Positions 1 to 6,965 of a DNA stretch of 64,000 bases are shown here, piece by piece. Made by a program: the position numbers and the translations under genes. The DNA is taken from contig NZ_LIPV01000005.1 in the NCBI RefSeq assembly GCF_001418255.1, positions 1 to 64,000 of the forward strand, in the 5' to 3' direction. The stretch is from Thiomonas bhubaneswarensis (GTDB lineage: Bacteria; Pseudomonadota; Gammaproteobacteria; Burkholderiales; Burkholderiaceae_C). Numbering within the stretch: the stretch's first letter is position 1; each line of letters starts with the position of its first letter. The notes below the pieces were generated by a model, which saw nothing but the letters and a program-made list of their open reading frames with translations, did not search any database and was not told the origin of the DNA.

Positions 1-1249
1 TTTGCGTGAATCGGTCGGCGTACAGGATCGCGAATTGGTTCATCGCCACCTTCCAGTCATGCGCGGCACGGCCCCAGTCGGCCGTGATGTTGCGCAGCGC
101 CAGCCAGATCAGCTTCGTGGCCGCGTCGTCGCTGGGAAAGTGCCCGCGGGTCTTGATGATTTTGCGTAGCCGCGAGTTGATGCTCTCGATGGCGTTGGTC
201 GTGTAGATCACTTTGCGCACCGCTGGGGGAAATGCGAAAAACGGAATCACCTTGTCCCAGGCCCGGCGCCAGGCCATGGCCACCGTGGGGAACTTGGCGC
301 CCCAGGGGCCTTGCTCGAAGGCCTCGAGCTCGGCCAGGGCGGCTTCGGCGCTGGGCGCGCTGTAGATCGGCTTGATCGCCGCGGCCAGCGCCTTGCGATC
401 CTTCCAGCTGGCATAGTCCAGGCTGTTGCGGATCAGGTGCACGATGCACGTCTGCAACGTGGTGGCTGGGAAGACCGCGCCCAGCGCTTCGCCCATACCC
501 TTGAGGCCATCGGTGACGGCGATCAGGATGTCGCCCACGCCGCGCGTCTTCAGGTCGTTGAACACCTTCATCCAGAACTTCGCGCCCTCGGTGGTCTCGA
601 TCCACAGCCCCAGAATATCGCGGGTGCCGTCAGGCAAGACGCCCAGCGCCAGGTACACCGCCTTGTTGCGCACCACCGCGTCCTCGCGGATCTTGACCCG
701 CAGCGCGTCGAAAAACACCACCGGATACATCGGCTCCAGAGGCCGCGCCTGCCAGGCGGTGACCTCGGCCATGACCGCGTCCGTGACCGAGCTGATGAAC
801 TCCGGCGAGACCTCCGTGCCGTACTGCTCGGTGAGAAAGCCTTGGATCTCGCGCACCGCCATCCCGCGCGCATACATGGCCACGATCTTGTCGTCGAAGC
901 CCGTAAAACGTCGCTCGTGCTTCGGGATGAGCACAGGCTCAAAACTGCCCTCGCGGTCGCGCGGCACCTCGATGCGCAGCGGACCGTCTTCCGTCAAGAC
1001 CGTCTTGCCGCTTCGTCCATTGCGCTGGTTGTTCGTTTGATCGGGCTTCGTGGCCCCCGGCGCGTAGCCAAGATGGTGGCTGAGCTCGGCGCCCAACGCG
1101 CGCTCAATCAGCGCCTTCTTGAACGCCATCGAGGCAGCGTTCACCGCCTCGGCGCTCATCGGGCCGCTGACAAACTGGTCAATCAATTCCTTCGGAATCG
1201 ACGGCAACGCCGTCGCGGCCGCAGCCGCTGTCTTCGTCTTGCGTAGCAT
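1..1249 (-). CDS. IS256 (Mutator) family transposase, C-terminus cut by window edge
   Basis: DDE transposase that cuts and rejoins the ends of its own IS. The frame is open from the ATG at 1249 to the window edge (416 codons), close to the roughly 400-residue length of the family. Recognisable segments are the N-terminal zinc-free helical part, FFDALRVKIRED followed by AVYLALGV (first catalytic Asp region), ILIAVTDGLKGM (second Asp) and TTNAIESINSRLRK (the Glu region near the C-terminus). The stop codon lies left of position 1. Function is confidently known from the family; activity is untested. Confidence 0.9.
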   Translation of the reverse strand, partial: MLRKTKTAAAAATALPSIPKELIDQFVSGPMSAEAVNAASMAFKKALIERALGAELSHHLGYAPGATKPDQTNNQRNGRSGKTVLTEDGPLRIEVPRDREGSFEPVLIPKHERRFTGFDDKIVAMYARGMAVREIQGFLTEQYGTEVSPEFISSVTDAVMAEVTAWQARPLEPMYPVVFFDALRVKIREDAVVRNKAVYLALGVLPDGTRDILGLWIETTEGAKFWMKVFNDLKTRGVGDILIAVTDGLKGMGEALGAVFPATTLQTCIVHLIRNSLDYASWKDRKALAAAIKPIYSAPSAEAALAELEAFEQGPWGAKFPTVAMAWRRAWDKVIPFFAFPPAVRKVIYTTNAIESINSRLRKIIKTRGHFPSDDAATKLIWLALRNITADWGRAAHDWKVAMNQFAILYADRFTQ

Positions 1250-1302
1250 ACATGCTCCTGGTCGTCATGCTATGCCCCAAACACAAAATTCCTGACAGGC
1301 TC
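1..1302 (-). mobile_element. IS256-family insertion sequence, left end outside window
   Basis: The stretch holds a Mutator-type transposase and ends on the right in a sequence which, read outward-in on the minus strand, begins GAGCCTGTCAGGAATTTTG (ending near 1302). That resembles an IS256-family terminal repeat, but this is from memory and the partner repeat is beyond the left edge. The insertion lies inside a glutaredoxin-like gene whose remainder starts at 1303, which supports 1302 as the boundary. Target duplication cannot be checked here. Confidence 0.75.
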
Positions 1303-1523
1303 TGTGTGAAGACGTGGTGGCCTTGGTCAAGCGCGTTGCCTGCACGTCTTGCGACATTGTCGTGCATGACATGCACGACATCAAGGCTGCGGCGCGTGCC
1401 AAGGCGCTGGGCGTGCGTTCGGTTCCCGCGGTCGCCATCGACGGCCAACTCGCCGGTTGCTGTGCCGGGCGCGGTGTCGACGAAGCCGTATTGCGCGTGG
1501 CCGGTCTCGGCCAGGTGCGCTAG
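1303..1523 (+). pseudogene. Glutaredoxin/thioredoxin-like gene, 5' end removed by IS256-type insertion
   Basis: The remaining frame begins L-C-E-D-V-V and runs to TAG at 1521-1523. It has the fold signature VRSVPAVAIDG (cis-Pro loop) and ends near GVDEAVLRVAGL. In intact relatives the beginning would read as a CPxC redox motif; here only the second Cys (1305-1307) survives, so the IS cut the gene at its active site. An internal GTG at 1314 could start a 69-residue stub without the redox motif. It lies just upstream of the merR/thioredoxin/ccdA operon and was probably part of the same redox cluster. Confidence 0.7.
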
Positions 1524-1534
1524 CGTTTTGCATC

Positions 1535-1565
1535 GCCTGGCCCCGCGATGATGTTGGGGCCAGGC
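1535..1565 (+). terminator. Perfect 10-bp hairpin between the broken redoxin gene and merR
   Basis: GCCTGGCCCC (1535-1544) pairs perfectly with GGGGCCAGGC (1556-1565) around an 11-nt loop. It starts 12 nt after the redoxin stop codon. No T-run follows, so it may be a weak terminator or an mRNA-stabilising or attenuating structure rather than a classic intrinsic terminator. Confidence 0.5.
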
Positions 1566-1597
1566 ATGTCATGCTCCTGAACGGCAGAAAACAATCC

Positions 1598-2023
1598 ATG
1601 CTGACCATCGGCAAACTCGCTGCACTGGCGCAAACCACGCCCGATGCCCTGCGCTTCTACGAACGCGAGGGCCTGATTGCCCCCACCTCCAAGTCCGAAG
1701 GGGGTTACAGACTCTATGACGCCGAGGCTGCGCGTCGCATCCGGTTCATCAAGCAGGCCCAGCATTGCGGTTTTACGCTGGCGGAAATCCACGCGTTGCT
1801 CGATCTGCGTGCCACGGACGCCGCCTGTTGCGGCGATATGCGCAAACGGGCGATCGAGAAAAAGCTACAGCTCGAAAGCCGTATCAAGGCGCTCAAGGCC
1901 ATGTCCGACGCCCTGGGCCGCCTGATTGCCGATTGCAACCAGGAACGCTATCCCCTGGATGCTTGCCCCATACTGGCTGCACTCGAAAGCGCCGAACTGA
2001 CTGCGTCCAACGGGGCACGCTGA
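1598..2023 (+). CDS. MerR-family metal-responsive regulator
   Basis: 141-residue MerR-type activator/repressor. Residues 1-70 form the winged helix (MLTIGKLA start, RFYEREGLI, GGYRLYD), followed by a dimerisation helix and a C-terminal metal loop. Cysteines at 77/78, 113 and 123 (the last in ACPILAAL) line up with the three metal-ligand cysteines of Hg(II)-MerR, though the last loop is one residue longer, so Hg, Pb, Cd or Zn are all possible ligands. It overlaps the next gene by 1 nt, so it is co-transcribed with thioredoxin and ccdA. Metal specificity is inference. Confidence 0.85.
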   Translation: MLTIGKLAALAQTTPDALRFYEREGLIAPTSKSEGGYRLYDAEAARRIRFIKQAQHCGFTLAEIHALLDLRATDAACCGDMRKRAIEKKLQLESRIKALKAMSDALGRLIADCNQERYPLDACPILAALESAELTASNGAR

Positions 2024-2283
2024 TGCAGATCGAACTGTTCTATTCCCCGGGCTGTACCCAGTGTGATGGCGCCCGCACCCAGCTCAAGGCCGCCGCCCTG
2101 CAGCGCTTCCCGCAAGTTCAGTGGTGCGAATGCAATGTGCTGGAGGCACTCGACCGTGCCGTCGAACTCGGCGTTCTGAGCCTGCCGGCGCTGGCCGTCA
2201 ACGGGGATTTGCTCTTTCCCAAACTGCCGACGCCGCAACAGCTCTGTGCGGCCCTGGAACCGCTTGCGCGGGACGAGTGCTGA
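2023..2283 (+). CDS. Small thioredoxin/glutaredoxin-like protein
   Basis: 86-residue single-domain redoxin with the active site CTQC at residues 11-14 (YSPGCTQCDGA) and a cis-Pro motif LSLPALAVNG. There is no signal peptide, so it should act in the cytoplasm, probably exchanging electrons with the CcdA-like membrane protein encoded 3 nt downstream. The start overlaps the merR stop (TGATG), implying translational coupling. Related small redoxins accompany metal and sulfur operons; its exact substrate is unknown. Confidence 0.8.
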   Translation: MQIELFYSPGCTQCDGARTQLKAAALQRFPQVQWCECNVLEALDRAVELGVLSLPALAVNGDLLFPKLPTPQQLCAALEPLARDEC

Positions 2284-2286
2284 CCC

Positions 2287-2982
2287 ATGGATCCATCCCT
2301 ATTTCGCACCACCCTGGAACATGCCGGCACGGCGGCTCTGGGTGTCAGCTTCCTGGCCGGGCTGGCTTTCAGCATCAATCCCGTGGCGCTAGCCGCCATT
2401 CCTGTCTCGATGGCCTACGTCACCAAGGCCAGGCAGGCCCGCCAGGCTTGGGCCTTCGGCACCATGTTCATCCTGGGCATGCTGTTCATCCACGGGCTCT
2501 TGGGATTGATCGCCGGCTTGGGCGGTGCCTGGGTCGAGCATCTGCTGGGGCGCCAATGGGGATTGTTCCTCGGACCGCTGCTGATTCTGATGGGCCTGCT
2601 ATGGCCGGGCTGGATCCGCCTGCCCCTGCCAGCCTTGGCCTTGCGTGCGCGCCGTCCCAAGGGGCTATGGGGTGCGTTTGCCCTGGGCATCCCGTTCTCG
2701 GTTGCGGTGTGTCCGTTTTGCACCCCTGCGCTGGCTGTGCTGATCGGCGTCGCCGCGGCATCAGGTTCGCCATGGCTGGGGATGGGCCTGTTGCTGGCCT
2801 TCGCCTTCGGCCGGGCGATTCCCGTGGCCGTGGGCGCGTGGTCGTTGGGATGGCTGCAGAACCTCCGGCACTTCGATGCTTACCGACGTCTATTTGAGGC
2901 TGCTGGCGGCATCACGCTGATTCTGTTCGGGGTCTATCTGCTCAATGGCTATTACGCCTGGGTTCCGGCTTTGGCGGTCTGA
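2287..2982 (+). CDS. CcdA/DsbD-type transmembrane thiol transporter
   Basis: 231 residues with about six hydrophobic segments, the CcdA-like core that passes reducing equivalents across the inner membrane. A CPFC motif sits at residues 142-145 in the fourth segment. In classic CcdA the first membrane segment carries a Cys-Pro pair; here that place reads SINPVALAAIP, so the partner cysteine is absent. Electron transfer may therefore use the CPFC pair alone, or the substrate may differ. It is the last gene of the merR-thioredoxin-ccdA operon. Confidence 0.75.
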   Translation: MDPSLFRTTLEHAGTAALGVSFLAGLAFSINPVALAAIPVSMAYVTKARQARQAWAFGTMFILGMLFIHGLLGLIAGLGGAWVEHLLGRQWGLFLGPLLILMGLLWPGWIRLPLPALALRARRPKGLWGAFALGIPFSVAVCPFCTPALAVLIGVAAASGSPWLGMGLLLAFAFGRAIPVAVGAWSLGWLQNLRHFDAYRRLFEAAGGITLILFGVYLLNGYYAWVPALAV

Positions 2983-3213
2983 ACGCCGCAAAGCCGGAGA
3001 ACGAGACGGTTGATCCAGCATCTGTCGTGGGCCGAAACCTCGAGCATCGCTGACGTTCCCAAGAACCCCATCTAATGCCCGCCGATCAGCTTGCGTTGGC
3101 TCTCCGACGGGTTCCAGAGTTGAGCAGTCACGCGAATGGCGGCTCCGGCGAACGCGTGATAGACCGGTAGTGGCCGATAGCGGTCCCGACCTCTCTCTGA
3201 AAGTTGTAGCCCC

Positions 3214-4605
3214 TCAGAAGCCGGGGCGGTTCAGTCCCCCATACGGCGGCAGGATCATTGTCCTGTTCACCAGCACGTTGAAAGCATAGCCCGGCCGGAT
3301 CACCAGCGTCGGCTGGATGTTCAGGTTGCGATTGAGCAGGTTGGTACCGACGTTGTTGAGCTGCTGCGCCGTGGCAGCTGCCGCCTGCTGGCTTGCCGAC
3401 GGGGTGTTGAGCGCGCCGGAGTTCTGCGGCTGGCTCAGTTGGGCGCCGACGCCAAGCAGGCTCATCAGGATGGCACTGCCGAAGACGCGGAGGTAGTGGT
3501 TGTCCACCTGGTCGTGGAACCCGGCCTGGCCCTTGCCGTCGGTGCCTTCCATCCCGCGCAGGTCGATGGTGGCGCCATTGGGGAAGATCAACCGGCTCCA
3601 GGCCACCAGAACGCGGCTCTGGCCATAGGCGACCTCGCTGCTGTATTCGCCGATCAGGCGCGTCCCCTGAGGGATGACAACCACCGACGGATTCAGACTG
3701 TCATAGACGGTCTGGCGCACCTGAGCGCTGATGGTGCCGGGCAGATCGCTGTCGATGCCGCTGAGCATGACAGCCGGAATGACACTGCCTGCGAACAGTT
3801 CGTGCCGGGCAAGCGGCGGCTGCACAGCGGCGGGCAAGTAACCGTTTTCGCCCTTGGTCTGTGCGGCATCCAGGAAGCCCTTGTTCTGTTGCTGAGGCGA
3901 TTGCTGGCCTGCGCCTGCACCGCCCTGCAGGGCGGCCAGGGTTTTCTGCAGGGCCTGATCCTGTTCGCCAGATTTGGGGGCGGCAGCCAGGGCAAGGCGG
4001 CGCAGATCATCGGCAGTATTGCCGCCGGAAGACTGCTGTCCCCCGCTCGGTGATTCCAGTCCGACCTTGGACAGATGCGCACTCTGGGCGGCCAGCACGG
4101 CACCTTCCAGGTCTTTGTAGTGCTGCTCTTCCAGCCACTGGTGATACTTCTGGGCTGGAGTGAGCTGCTGCTGGTTGTTGGTCGTCGAGAGCGTCGCGCC
4201 TGGCGTTTGCAGCGCAGATCCGGGGGAGCTTGCTGTCGCAGCGGCGGTTTTGACCGGGCTCGACGCTCCAGAGGTCGGTGCAGCGGCGCGGGCTGCGGCG
4301 CGCTGCATCGCGGCGATGTCCGGGCTCGTCTGCCCGACCTGCTGGGCGCCGGCGTCGCTGCCGTCGGCGGGGGCTGATGGCTTGTTCCCGGCCGTCATGA
4401 TGCCGATGACCATGCCGCCAGCGATGACGCCACCGGCAACAAAGGCCACATTCTTGAAGTTCTTGCTCAGGCAGGCACCACCCTCCTTTGGTGTGCCCTT
4501 GATGCTCAGGCTCTTTTTCTTGTCGGCGGCGGCGCCGTCCACGTCCTGCGCAAGCAGGATGGGGTCGGCCTCGGGGGTGCCTGATTGCGTTGTGTCGGTC
4601 ATCAT
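3214..4605 (-). CDS. trbI: TrbI/VirB10 conjugative channel protein
   Basis: 463-residue bitopic protein that links inner and outer membranes in the type IV secretion core complex. One membrane helix lies near residues 45-65 (NVAFVAGGVIAGGMVIGI), then a long Ala/Gln/Pro-rich periplasmic linker, then the TrbI/VirB10 domain with VIPAVMLSGIDSDLPG, VVVIPQGTRLIGEYSS and the C-terminal RPGYAFNVLVNRTMILPPY. The start at 4605 has AGGAG five bases upstream; an ATG at 4602 is equally usable. It is the last gene of the secretion operon, 8 nt after trbG. Confidence 0.93.
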   Translation of the reverse strand: MMTDTTQSGTPEADPILLAQDVDGAAADKKKSLSIKGTPKEGGACLSKNFKNVAFVAGGVIAGGMVIGIMTAGNKPSAPADGSDAGAQQVGQTSPDIAAMQRAAARAAAPTSGASSPVKTAAATASSPGSALQTPGATLSTTNNQQQLTPAQKYHQWLEEQHYKDLEGAVLAAQSAHLSKVGLESPSGGQQSSGGNTADDLRRLALAAAPKSGEQDQALQKTLAALQGGAGAGQQSPQQQNKGFLDAAQTKGENGYLPAAVQPPLARHELFAGSVIPAVMLSGIDSDLPGTISAQVRQTVYDSLNPSVVVIPQGTRLIGEYSSEVAYGQSRVLVAWSRLIFPNGATIDLRGMEGTDGKGQAGFHDQVDNHYLRVFGSAILMSLLGVGAQLSQPQNSGALNTPSASQQAAAATAQQLNNVGTNLLNRNLNIQPTLVIRPGYAFNVLVNRTMILPPYGGLNRPGF

Positions 4606-4613
4606 GGGCTCCT

Positions 4614-5603
4614 TTAGCGCGTCCACCAGCTTGGTCCAGTGCTGGCCTGCGCGTGTTCGCAGGTGACGCTGCGCGCGCCCTTGCCGACGCCAACGGCCAG
4701 CTTGAACTTCTGCGGCAGGCTGTCGATCACGAAGTAGCCGTGCACCAGACGGCTGTTGAGCAGCTCGGTGGTGTCGTCGGTGACGTTGAACACCGCAGGC
4801 GCGTCGGTGTAGCGCATCTTGCCGGACATCTGCAGGTAGGTGTGACCACCACCGGAGAACACACGCACAGGAAGAAGGTCGTCGTTTTCGAGGTCAGATT
4901 GGCCGCCATCGAGCTTGCAGGTGTAGTTGAAGTCCAGGGTTGAGGGGTCGATGTTGCCCATGGGGGCGACGACTTCCTGCTTCTTCGCTTCGGTCTGTGC
5001 TGCTTCGGCGGCGCGCTGCCGCGCTGCCTGCTGCTCCATGTTGATGACCAGTTGCTGCGGATCGTAGAAGCCGATCTGCGGCACATAGCTGTGTTTGTCG
5101 CTGACCAAGGTCATGTAGTAAACCCGGCCTGCGTCGGTGGTGACAGCCAAGTTCGTTGTCAGGCCTGCCGCCGTGGGTTTGACCACAACGACCGGCGTCT
5201 TTCCGGCGTCAGTGGGCTGCACCAGCCAGCGAACACTGTCGCCGATGGACAGGTTGGTGATGTGCTCGCCCGGCAGCAGATTGATGACGCAGATGTGCAG
5301 CGGTGCGCAGGTGATGGTGGGCTGGCTCTGGCCGTATGCGTACATCACCATGCCATTGGTGCCAACCATGCTCGGCGCGTTACCGGTGTCGAGCCAGGTC
5401 TGAGCCGCAGCCGTGGTCGCCCGCCAGGACAGCGGGATCGGTGCTTTGAGATCGTAGATCTGGTGGCTGGTCTGCAACGGCATCGAGGCGGCGGTCTTGA
5501 TGTCCAACTTCGGTTGCGATGCAGCCGCCGAGGGCATACCAGCTTGGGCGCTAGCCGCTGCGGCAATCAGGGTCAGGGTGAGAAGGGTTTTGCTGGGAAT
5601 CAT
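4614..5603 (-). CDS. trbG: TrbG/VirB9 outer-membrane channel protein
   Basis: 329-residue periplasmic/outer-membrane subunit of the conjugative core complex. It has a Sec signal peptide (KTLLTLTLIAAAASAQA), the N-terminal VirB9 half (VMYAYGQSQPTITCAPLHIC, then LLPGEHITN), and a C-terminal half with FNYTCKLDGG, which interacts with VirB10 partners in relatives. It overlaps the upstream small membrane gene by 4 nt (ATGA-type coupling). Confidence 0.92.
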   Translation of the reverse strand: MIPSKTLLTLTLIAAAASAQAGMPSAAASQPKLDIKTAASMPLQTSHQIYDLKAPIPLSWRATTAAAQTWLDTGNAPSMVGTNGMVMYAYGQSQPTITCAPLHICVINLLPGEHITNLSIGDSVRWLVQPTDAGKTPVVVVKPTAAGLTTNLAVTTDAGRVYYMTLVSDKHSYVPQIGFYDPQQLVINMEQQAARQRAAEAAQTEAKKQEVVAPMGNIDPSTLDFNYTCKLDGGQSDLENDDLLPVRVFSGGGHTYLQMSGKMRYTDAPAVFNVTDDTTELLNSRLVHGYFVIDSLPQKFKLAVGVGKGARSVTCEHAQASTGPSWWTR

Positions 5604-5884
5604 GTTTGATCCTCCTGATAGAGCATGATGGAATTGACGAAATCGGGACGCAGGATGCGCGGGCGCGTGAGCAGGCCGAGCAGAAGCAGCAGGTGGCCGA
5701 GGACACCGAGCCCGATGGCATAGGGCGCGGGGTCGAATGGGAGAATCAAGGGCATGAAGCCCCAGACGATGGGCACGCAGACGAGCAATGCCATCCCTGC
5801 TGTCTCCAGGACGAACGCCGTGAGGTTGCGCCCTGTCAAGCGCGCTCGCGTCAGTTGGTATCGCGGTGCCATTGATCCACTCAT
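5600..5884 (-). CDS. Small two-helix membrane protein of the conjugation operon
   Basis: 94 residues with two hydrophobic helices (around residues 25-48 and 57-75) and short charged ends. It overlaps trbF and trbG by 4 nt each, so it is translated as part of the channel operon between the VirB8 and VirB9 equivalents. I see no lipobox, so it is not an obvious VirB7. Function unknown; an assembly or accessory role is inferred from position only. Confidence 0.75.
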   Translation of the reverse strand: MSGSMAPRYQLTRARLTGRNLTAFVLETAGMALLVCVPIVWGFMPLILPFDPAPYAIGLGVLGHLLLLLGLLTRPRILRPDFVNSIMLYQEDQT

Positions 5885-6531
5885 GGCGCGCCTCCGACGA
5901 TCTGCGTCCAGGTCACGTTCTTGACGAACAGGCCCAGCGGGTTGTTGAGCATCACCTGGGGGTTGTCGGCCATCTTCGGATCGAGCCCGGTGGTGATGTT
6001 GGCCCGCCAGTGTTCGACCGGCTTGGGTTGTCCACCCTCGTAGCGCAGCTCGTCCCAGCCGACCTGCCAGGTGTCCTTGCTGACAGGCAGGACGCTGGTG
6101 ATGGTGACGTTGACTGTGAAATCCCCAAAAGGCGGATGCGCTGCGTAGTAGGAATTGAGGTAAGCGGCGGCATTGGTGCCGGCCATGGCGTAGACCTTGG
6201 CGATCAGGGCTTTCTGGGCATTGGCGTCAGGAACGACAGTGCGCGCGTTCCATACCCAGTTTGCGACCTGCGCCTCGATGATGCGCTGGCTGACCGCGCT
6301 GCCACCAATCGGCTGGGCCATCGCGACCGGATTGCCCATTTTGTCGATCGCAACAACAAAGGGCTGGATCTTGCTTTGTCCGCCGACATAGGCGATGCCG
6401 GCAACGGCAATCGAGGCTACTGCCAGGCTGGCAAAGGCGGCGAGCCGCCAGTTCTTTGCCCGAGCGAGCGCGTCGCCGTAGCGCTCGTCCCACTCGCGGC
6501 GGGCGTTGAGGTAGGGGTTGGCTTCGGCCAT
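5881..6531 (-). CDS. trbF: TrbF/VirB8 inner-membrane assembly protein
   Basis: 216 residues: a short cytoplasmic N-terminus (NPYLNARREWDERYGD, typical of TrbF), one membrane helix near residues 30-50, and a periplasmic NTF2-like VirB8 domain ending in NPLGLFVKNVTWTQ. The start at 6531 has GGAGA upstream. It opens the second transcription unit of the secretion locus: a hairpin terminator and a conserved motif (6563-6594) separate it from the upstream genes. Confidence 0.92.
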   Translation of the reverse strand: MAEANPYLNARREWDERYGDALARAKNWRLAAFASLAVASIAVAGIAYVGGQSKIQPFVVAIDKMGNPVAMAQPIGGSAVSQRIIEAQVANWVWNARTVVPDANAQKALIAKVYAMAGTNAAAYLNSYYAAHPPFGDFTVNVTITSVLPVSKDTWQVGWDELRYEGGQPKPVEHWRANITTGLDPKMADNPQVMLNNPLGLFVKNVTWTQIVGGAP

Positions 6532-6562
6532 TCCGTTCTCCAGGGTTACGGCGCCGGAATGT

Positions 6563-6594
6563 GGCGCCCTACACTGACTCTGCGGAGTGGCCCG
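6563..6594 (-). promoter_or_regulatory. Conserved 32-bp tra/trb upstream motif, copy 1
   Basis: On the plus strand it begins GGCGCCCTACACTGACTC and continues TGCGGAGTGGCCCG. It matches copy 2 (14143-14174) at 30 of 32 bases and shares its last 19 bases with copy 3 (29100-29118, 18 of 19). All three lie 30-80 bp upstream of the first gene of a conjugation transcription unit, here trbF. It contains or abuts a CTGCGG/CCGCAG hairpin. A promoter or operator for a conjugation regulator is inferred. Confidence 0.55.
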
Positions 6595-6663
6595 CAGCGG
6601 GAATTGCTGTGGGGAGCGGGGGGATTGGCTGAAAGCTCAGCCGATTCGCACTGTGCGACACGA

Positions 6664-6688
6664 CAAGGCCCGCAATCGGCGGGCCTTG
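6664..6688 (-). terminator. Hairpin terminator after the first secretion unit
   Basis: CAAGGCCCGC and GCGGGCCTTG form a perfect 10-bp stem with a 5-nt loop, 37 nt beyond the stop codon at 6725. No long T-run follows on the minus strand. It separates the trbC-to-trbL unit from the trbF-to-trbI unit. Confidence 0.55.
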
Positions 6689-6724
6689 GGTTGAAACCTG
6701 TGTCTGTGCAGGGTGGTGCGCACG

Positions 6725-6964
6725 CTACCTCGTGCGTTCGATAGCAATCATGGCGGCCAGTGAGACCACGAAGAAAAGCCCCCAAGCCATGACGGGCAGA
6801 ACAGGCTGAAAGCCGCGCGCCCAGAGCGCGGCGAACCAGACGGCGTTGACAACTTGCAGCAACAGAATCGCAAACCCCTTGCGGTCGCTGCGCATTGCTC
6901 GGGCAAAGCCTGCACTGACCTCATCCACGACCTGTCTGCGCAAGCGGTTTTTGTCATCGGCCAT
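6725..6964 (-). CDS. Small two-helix membrane protein after trbL
   Basis: 79 residues; a charged N-terminus (MADDKNRLRRQVVDEV) followed by two hydrophobic helices (FAILLLQVVNAVWFAALW and VMAWGLFFVVSLAAMIAI). The start at 6964 lies 1 nt beyond the trbL stop codon, so it is translationally coupled. No recognised family. It occupies the position between VirB6 and VirB8 where VirB7 often sits, but it has no lipobox. Confidence 0.65.
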   Translation of the reverse strand: MADDKNRLRRQVVDEVSAGFARAMRSDRKGFAILLLQVVNAVWFAALWARGFQPVLPVMAWGLFFVVSLAAMIAIERTR

Positions 6965-6965
6965 C

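Noticed and set aside
311-1246. Long plus-strand open frames opposite the IS256-type transposase
   Set aside because: They are antisense shadows in GC-rich DNA; the minus-strand frame has clear transposase motifs.
2983-3213. Possible C-terminal gene remnant on the minus strand ending near 3076
   Set aside because: A short frame (RYRPLPVYHAFAGAAIRV) looks slightly protein-like but is too short to assign; it may be debris of an adjoining gene.
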